33,882 nucleotides of DNA from Verrucomicrobiales bacterium (lineage in GTDB: Bacteria > Verrucomicrobiota > Verrucomicrobiia > Limisphaerales > UBA11320). Position numbers and translations under genes: made by a program. The notes under the pieces are model-generated. The model searched no databases, had not been told where the DNA came from, and was given only the letters and a program-made list of their open reading frames with translations. This document shows, in pieces, positions 31,011-33,882 of the stretch; within the stretch, counting starts at the first letter, position 1, and every line of letters begins with the position of its first letter. The stretch is taken from contig JAEUHE010000046.1 of NCBI GenBank assembly GCA_016793885.1, forward strand, positions 1-33,882. The letters are read 5' to 3'.

Positions 31011-33230
31011 TCACTTGAGCCATTTTTTCACAGCCAGCGGCTCTTGGGCAGGCGGTTTGCACGCGGTGCCGGTGCACACATAGGCCGTGGGTTTGCCCTC
31101 GTGGGGCTTCAATGTCCGCGCGAAGGCTTCTACCGGACCCGCTGTGCCCAGGATCACTTTTCCCGGCTGATACACGGCGTGGGCGGCCTGGAGCAGGGAT
31201 CGTGTGTGCCGGTCGCCCGGGTCTCCTGCAATGACCACCCGGCGTGGCTCCTCGTGCGCGAAGTCAAATGCCATGAGCATGAAGGCCAACCCCTGCGGCT
31301 GCCGCTTCATGCGCTTGGCGAATAGTGCGAGGCTCTTGTCGGCCGCCGCTCGGAAGTCGGTTCGCTCCGTGATCGCCCCCAGTTTCAGCAGTGAGAGGAT
31401 CGCCACCGAATTGCCGGAGGGCTCCGCACCATCATAGTCCTCCTTCACCCTTAGAATCAGATCTTTGACGTTCGAGGTGCTTTGCCAGAACCCGCCGTCG
31501 GTTCGATCGTAGAACCGCTCGATCATGGATTCCGCCAACGCGATTGCGAATTCCAGATGTCGGGGATCCAGGGTGGCCTGGTACAACTCCAGGGTTCCGC
31601 TCAGCAGAAAGGCGTAGGATTCCTGGAGCTGAACACGGTCGCGCTCGCCGTCGCGCCAGCGGTGGTAGAGCGTTTTGGTGGCGGGGTCCCAGAGTTTCGC
31701 TTGGAGGAAACTTAGGTTTTTCTCTGCCGCCTTCAGGTAGAGGTCATCTCCCAGGACGGCGTAGGCCCGAGCCACGGCACCGAGCATGAGGCCATTCCAG
31801 GATGCGAGTATTTTGTCGTCCAGATGAGGCCGCACTCGCTTGGCACGCCGTTGAAATAACTTTTGCTTGGCGCTGGCCAGCAGTTGCCGTTCCTCCGGAT
31901 TGAGTTTGTCATCCGCGATGCTGAGCACGTTTTGGTGGGGCAGAGCCTCGGGATCGCTGTGATCGTGAAAGTTTCCTTCCTGAGTGATGCCAAAGTAGCG
32001 GGCGGCGATTTTGAATTCGGCCGTCGTCAGCAACTCCTGCAGTTCGGTGCGCGTCCAGCAATAGAACTTTCCTTCCTTGCCCTCGCTGTCGGCGTCCTCG
32101 GCGGAGTAGAAACCTCCGTCGGGGTGGGTCATGTCGCGCAAAATATAGCGCAGGATGTCGCGCACCACGGCGGCAAACTCAGGACGGTCGCCGGCGAGAT
32201 GGGCATCGAGGTAGAGCTGCACGAGCTGGGCATTGTCGTAGAGCATCTTCTCGAAATGTGGCACCAGCCAGCGTTCGTCGACCGAGTAGCGCGAGAATCC
32301 GCCGCCGAGCTGATCGTAGATGCCGCCGGCCGCCATCTTGTCACACGTGTGCAGCACCATGCGGGTCGCCTCGGCATCCTGGAATCGATCGGCGTAGCGG
32401 AGCAGGTAGAGCGGATGGCTGGGGGTGGGAAATTTGGGGGCCTTGCCGAAGCCGCCATTCTTGCTGTCGTAGCCTTCCTTGAGGGAGGCACCTGCCTGGT
32501 GGAGATCGTTGGTTTTTAGGGTGGCGGTGGAGTCGGCTTCGCGTGCCACCAGTTCTTGGAGCTGTCCATGGAGGCTGGTGGCGGACTCGGCAATCTTCTC
32601 ATGCTGATTGGTCCAGGCCTGGTGCACTTGCAGGAGAACATCCTTGAAGCTGGGACGGCCGAATTTCTTTTCGGGCGGCCAGTAGGTGCCGCCGAAGAAC
32701 GGTTTCAGATCCGGGGTGAGAAACACATTGAGCGGCCATCCGCCGCTGCCGGTCATGGCCTGGACGAAGGTCATGTAGATTTTGTCGACATCCGGGCGCT
32801 CCTCCCGATCGACCTTGATGCTGATAAAGTGAGCATTGAGCACGGCGGCGGTATCCTCCTTCTCGAAGGATTCACGTTCCATGACATGGCACCAATGGCA
32901 GGTGGAGTAGCCGATGCTGAGGAAGATTGGTTTTTTCTCGGCGCGAGCTTTGGCGAAAGCCTCTTCACCCCAGGCGTGCCAATCCACGGGATTGTGCTGG
33001 TGCTGGAGCAGGTAGGGAGATTTTTCGCGAGCGAGGCGGTTCGTGTGAGCGGGGGAGTGAGGCGTCGGCATAGAAGTAGGAAGTGACGAGCGGGTGACTT
33101 TGGATGGAGACGCCGGCGAAGGTAGAGGCGAAAGCGATGAGGGCGCGGCGGCCCGAGCCCCGGTAGCCAGGTTGGCATCGATAGCCATCGTGCCGGTCAG
33201 GGCGATGATGAAATGGAATGAAGTGCGCAC
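31011..33230 (-). CDS. DUF255/SPATA20 (YyaL) thioredoxin-domain protein
   Basis: 739 aa from the ATG at 33230, or 686 aa from the ATG at 33071. The family normally begins shortly before [21 protein letters not shown], which favours 33071. The longer form adds a Ser/Pro-rich stretch that begins with a possible weak signal ([16 protein letters not shown]). The N-terminal thioredoxin-like DUF255 domain has the redox motif STCHWCHVM (C111, C114, numbered from the long start), [15 protein letters not shown] and [13 protein letters not shown]. The rest is a six-hairpin-type alpha/alpha barrel with [30 protein letters not shown] and [13 protein letters not shown]. Family function is not settled. The C-terminus has CTGTACKPP, another cysteine pair. 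Confidence 0.92.
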   Translation of the reverse strand: MRTSFHFIIALTGTMAIDANLATGARAAAPSSLSPLPSPASPSKVTRSSLPTSMPTPHSPAHTNRLAREKSPYLLQHQHNPVDWHAWGEEAFAKARAEKKPIFLSIGYSTCHWCHVMERESFEKEDTAAVLNAHFISIKVDREERPDVDKIYMTFVQAMTGSGGWPLNVFLTPDLKPFFGGTYWPPEKKFGRPSFKDVLLQVHQAWTNQHEKIAESATSLHGQLQELVAREADSTATLKTNDLHQAGASLKEGYDSKNGGFGKAPKFPTPSHPLYLLRYADRFQDAEATRMVLHTCDKMAAGGIYDQLGGGFSRYSVDERWLVPHFEKMLYDNAQLVQLYLDAHLAGDRPEFAAVVRDILRYILRDMTHPDGGFYSAEDADSEGKEGKFYCWTRTELQELLTTAEFKIAARYFGITQEGNFHDHSDPEALPHQNVLSIADDKLNPEERQLLASAKQKLFQRRAKRVRPHLDDKILASWNGLMLGAVARAYAVLGDDLYLKAAEKNLSFLQAKLWDPATKTLYHRWRDGERDRVQLQESYAFLLSGTLELYQATLDPRHLEFAIALAESMIERFYDRTDGGFWQSTSNVKDLILRVKEDYDGAEPSGNSVAILSLLKLGAITERTDFRAAADKSLALFAKRMKRQPQGLAFMLMAFDFAHEEPRRVVIAGDPGDRHTRSLLQAAHAVYQPGKVILGTAGPVEAFARTLKPHEGKPTAYVCTGTACKPPAQEPLAVKKWLK

Positions 33231-33316
33231 CGGTGGGTGAAAGTAGCCTGCGAGACCCAGGAAGCAAGCCCCCCGAAGAAGGGCGGAGGCGGGGAGGAGG
33301 GGAGGTGGGATTGCAC

Positions 33317-33351
33317 ATTGTTCATTTCACATTTCACATTTCACATTTCAC
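33317..33351. repeat. Heptanucleotide tandem repeat, tract 1
   Basis: ATTGTTC followed by four exact copies of ATTTCAC (33324-33351). Confidence 0.9.
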
Positions 33352-33362
33352 ATTGGGGGCCT

Positions 33363-33454
33363 GAACCCGAACGGGTTCCCAGAACTTAGCCGGGCGATCG
33401 TCAGATCCCCGGAAAGCCGTCCCTCTATTTCCTGCACCCCGAAAGGGCGTGCCA
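33363..33454. repeat. Hairpin-ended ~92-bp repeat, copy 1
   Basis: It begins with the palindrome GAACCCGAACGGGTTC and ends with GCACCCCGAAAGGGCGTGC. Between them is TTAGCCGGGCGATCG followed by CAGATCCCCGGA, shared almost exactly with copy 2 at 33529-33622. Confidence 0.85.
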
Positions 33455-33465
33455 GCTCCCCAACA

Positions 33466-33521
33466 GAACAATGTGAAATGAGCAATTCGCAACAACTCCT
33501 CACTCATCACTCGTCACGCCC
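33466..33521. repeat. Heptanucleotide repeat, tract 2
   Basis: GAACAAT, GTGAAAT and GAGCAAT lie head to tail at 33466-33486; after one unrelated heptamer, AACTCCT, CACTCAT and CACTCGT follow in the same 7-base register. Confidence 0.7.
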
Positions 33522-33528
33522 TTGCCCG

Positions 33529-33622
33529 GAACCCGCAGGGGTTCCCAGACATTAGCCGGGCGATCGCAGATCCCCGGATAGGGCGGTTATTTATATTTCG
33601 GAGCACCCCGCAGGGCGTGCCA
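33529..33622. repeat. Hairpin-ended ~94-bp repeat, copy 2
   Basis: It begins with GAACCCGCAGGGGTTCC and ends with GCACCCCGCAGGGCGTGC. The internal TTAGCCGGGCGATCG and CAGATCCCCGGA match copy 1; the stretch between those and the final hairpin differs. Confidence 0.85.
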
Positions 33623-33625
33623 TCT

Positions 33626-33716
33626 GAGCGATGAGTGACCCGAATGAGCAATGAACAATGTCCCCTTCCGCAACTCATAACTCACTCCTACTCATAACTC
33701 ATAACTCATAACTCAG
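33626..33716. repeat. Heptanucleotide repeat, tract 3
   Basis: GAGCGAT and GAGTGAC (33626-33639), GAGCAAT and GAACAAT (33646-33659), AACTCAT and AACTCAC (33672-33685), then AACTCAT twice and AACTCAG (33696-33716). Confidence 0.75.
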
Positions 33717-33747
33717 CAGCCCCTCCCCCCACCCACCCCTGGACCAT

Positions 33748-33882
33748 CTAATTCCCAGCCACTTCCGCCTCGACATAGGAGCCTTTCCGGCGTAACTTCC
33801 TCTCGAGAAAATGGAGATCGAGGAAACCGAGTTCCCCCGAATAGAATTGGTGCCAGTGCGTTGATGTAGCGGGCGTGGGAGT
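33748..33882 (-). CDS. C-terminal end of a gene running off the window
   Basis: On the minus strand an open frame runs from the window edge to a TAG at 33748-33750 and encodes 44 residues: an initial Thr/Pro/Ser stretch, then HWHQFYSGELGFLDLHFLER and KLRRKGSYVEAEVAGN. The composition (Trp, His, alternating hydrophobic and charged residues, a plausible helix LGFLDLHFLERKL) looks like real protein rather than random frame. The family is not recognised. The start and most of the gene lie beyond the window. Confidence 0.55.
   Translation of the reverse strand, partial: TPTPATSTHWHQFYSGELGFLDLHFLERKLRRKGSYVEAEVAGN

Larger units (their letters stand above)
33231..33747. other. Repeat-rich intergenic region without genes
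   Basis: About 517 bases between two minus-strand genes. It is filled with heptanucleotide repeats and two hairpin-ended repeats, described separately. I see no ORF, promoter or RNA gene that I can support. Confidence 0.7.

Noticed and set aside
33317-33716. CRISPR-like or satellite array
   Set aside because: The units are 7 bases and the longer repeat occurs only twice with hairpin ends; it fits repeats and palindromic elements better.
1-33882. tRNA or rRNA genes
   Set aside because: I saw no conserved rRNA segments or cloverleaf with a T-arm GTTCRA motif in the intergenic regions; a covariance-model scan was not possible.

Overview
The window is high-GC bacterial chromosomal DNA that most resembles a Verrucomicrobiota bacterium, probably of the Pedosphaera/Limisphaerales type. 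This is inferred from gene content: several Tat-exported proteins of unknown function, a small PEP-CTERM-like protein (VPEAGTT signal), a GSDH/diheme-cytochrome protein fused to a long Ig-like array and ending in a C-terminal module with an RYFRLR-type end, and dense palindromic intergenic repeats. I see no rRNA, tRNA, CRISPR array, phage or plasmid module.

Layout. Positions 1-181 are a long imperfect palindrome. Positions 383-2940 hold two tandem paralogous Tat-signal proteins of unknown function, followed by an inverted repeat (2995-3168). Positions 3208-10855 form one tightly packed plus-strand run: class V aminotransferase, seven-repeat beta-propeller, DUF4197-like protein, alpha/beta hydrolase, yicC, gmk, coaC and a cardiolipin-synthase-like PLD protein. 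Then come two small ORFs, a CheR-type methyltransferase with a TPR tail, an exported sugar-phosphate-isomerase-like TIM barrel and a Tat-exported NHL-type propeller. Positions 14811-15361 are an inverted-repeat-bounded block carrying the 3' remnant of a transposase. A sigma-70 factor follows on the minus strand, and then about 830 bp of non-coding DNA with six same-orientation copies of a GAGGCCTGTCCCC motif. Next are msrP and nnr.

Positions 20055-28958 encode one protein of 2967 aa: exported PQQ-type glucose/sorbosone dehydrogenase propeller, diheme cytochrome c region, about 19 Ig/cadherin-like domains with an inserted carbohydrate-binding-like module, and a C-terminal module. Its domain array shows a four-domain higher-order periodicity.

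The right part is on the minus strand: a 77-aa PEP-CTERM-like protein, a response-regulator/adenylate-cyclase fusion, a DUF255 (YyaL/SPATA20) thioredoxin-domain protein, a repeat-rich intergenic region (two hairpin-ended ~93-bp repeats embedded in heptanucleotide repeats), and the C-terminal end of a gene that runs off the window.

Functionally the window mixes housekeeping (gmk, yicC, coaC, nnr, sigma factor, cardiolipin synthase, msrP repair) with envelope and secreted proteins. The most unusual item is the giant dehydrogenase-cytochrome-Ig protein; the most unusual non-coding structures are the repeats at 16719-17098 and 33317-33716. All functional statements rest on reading motifs by eye; no database search was run.
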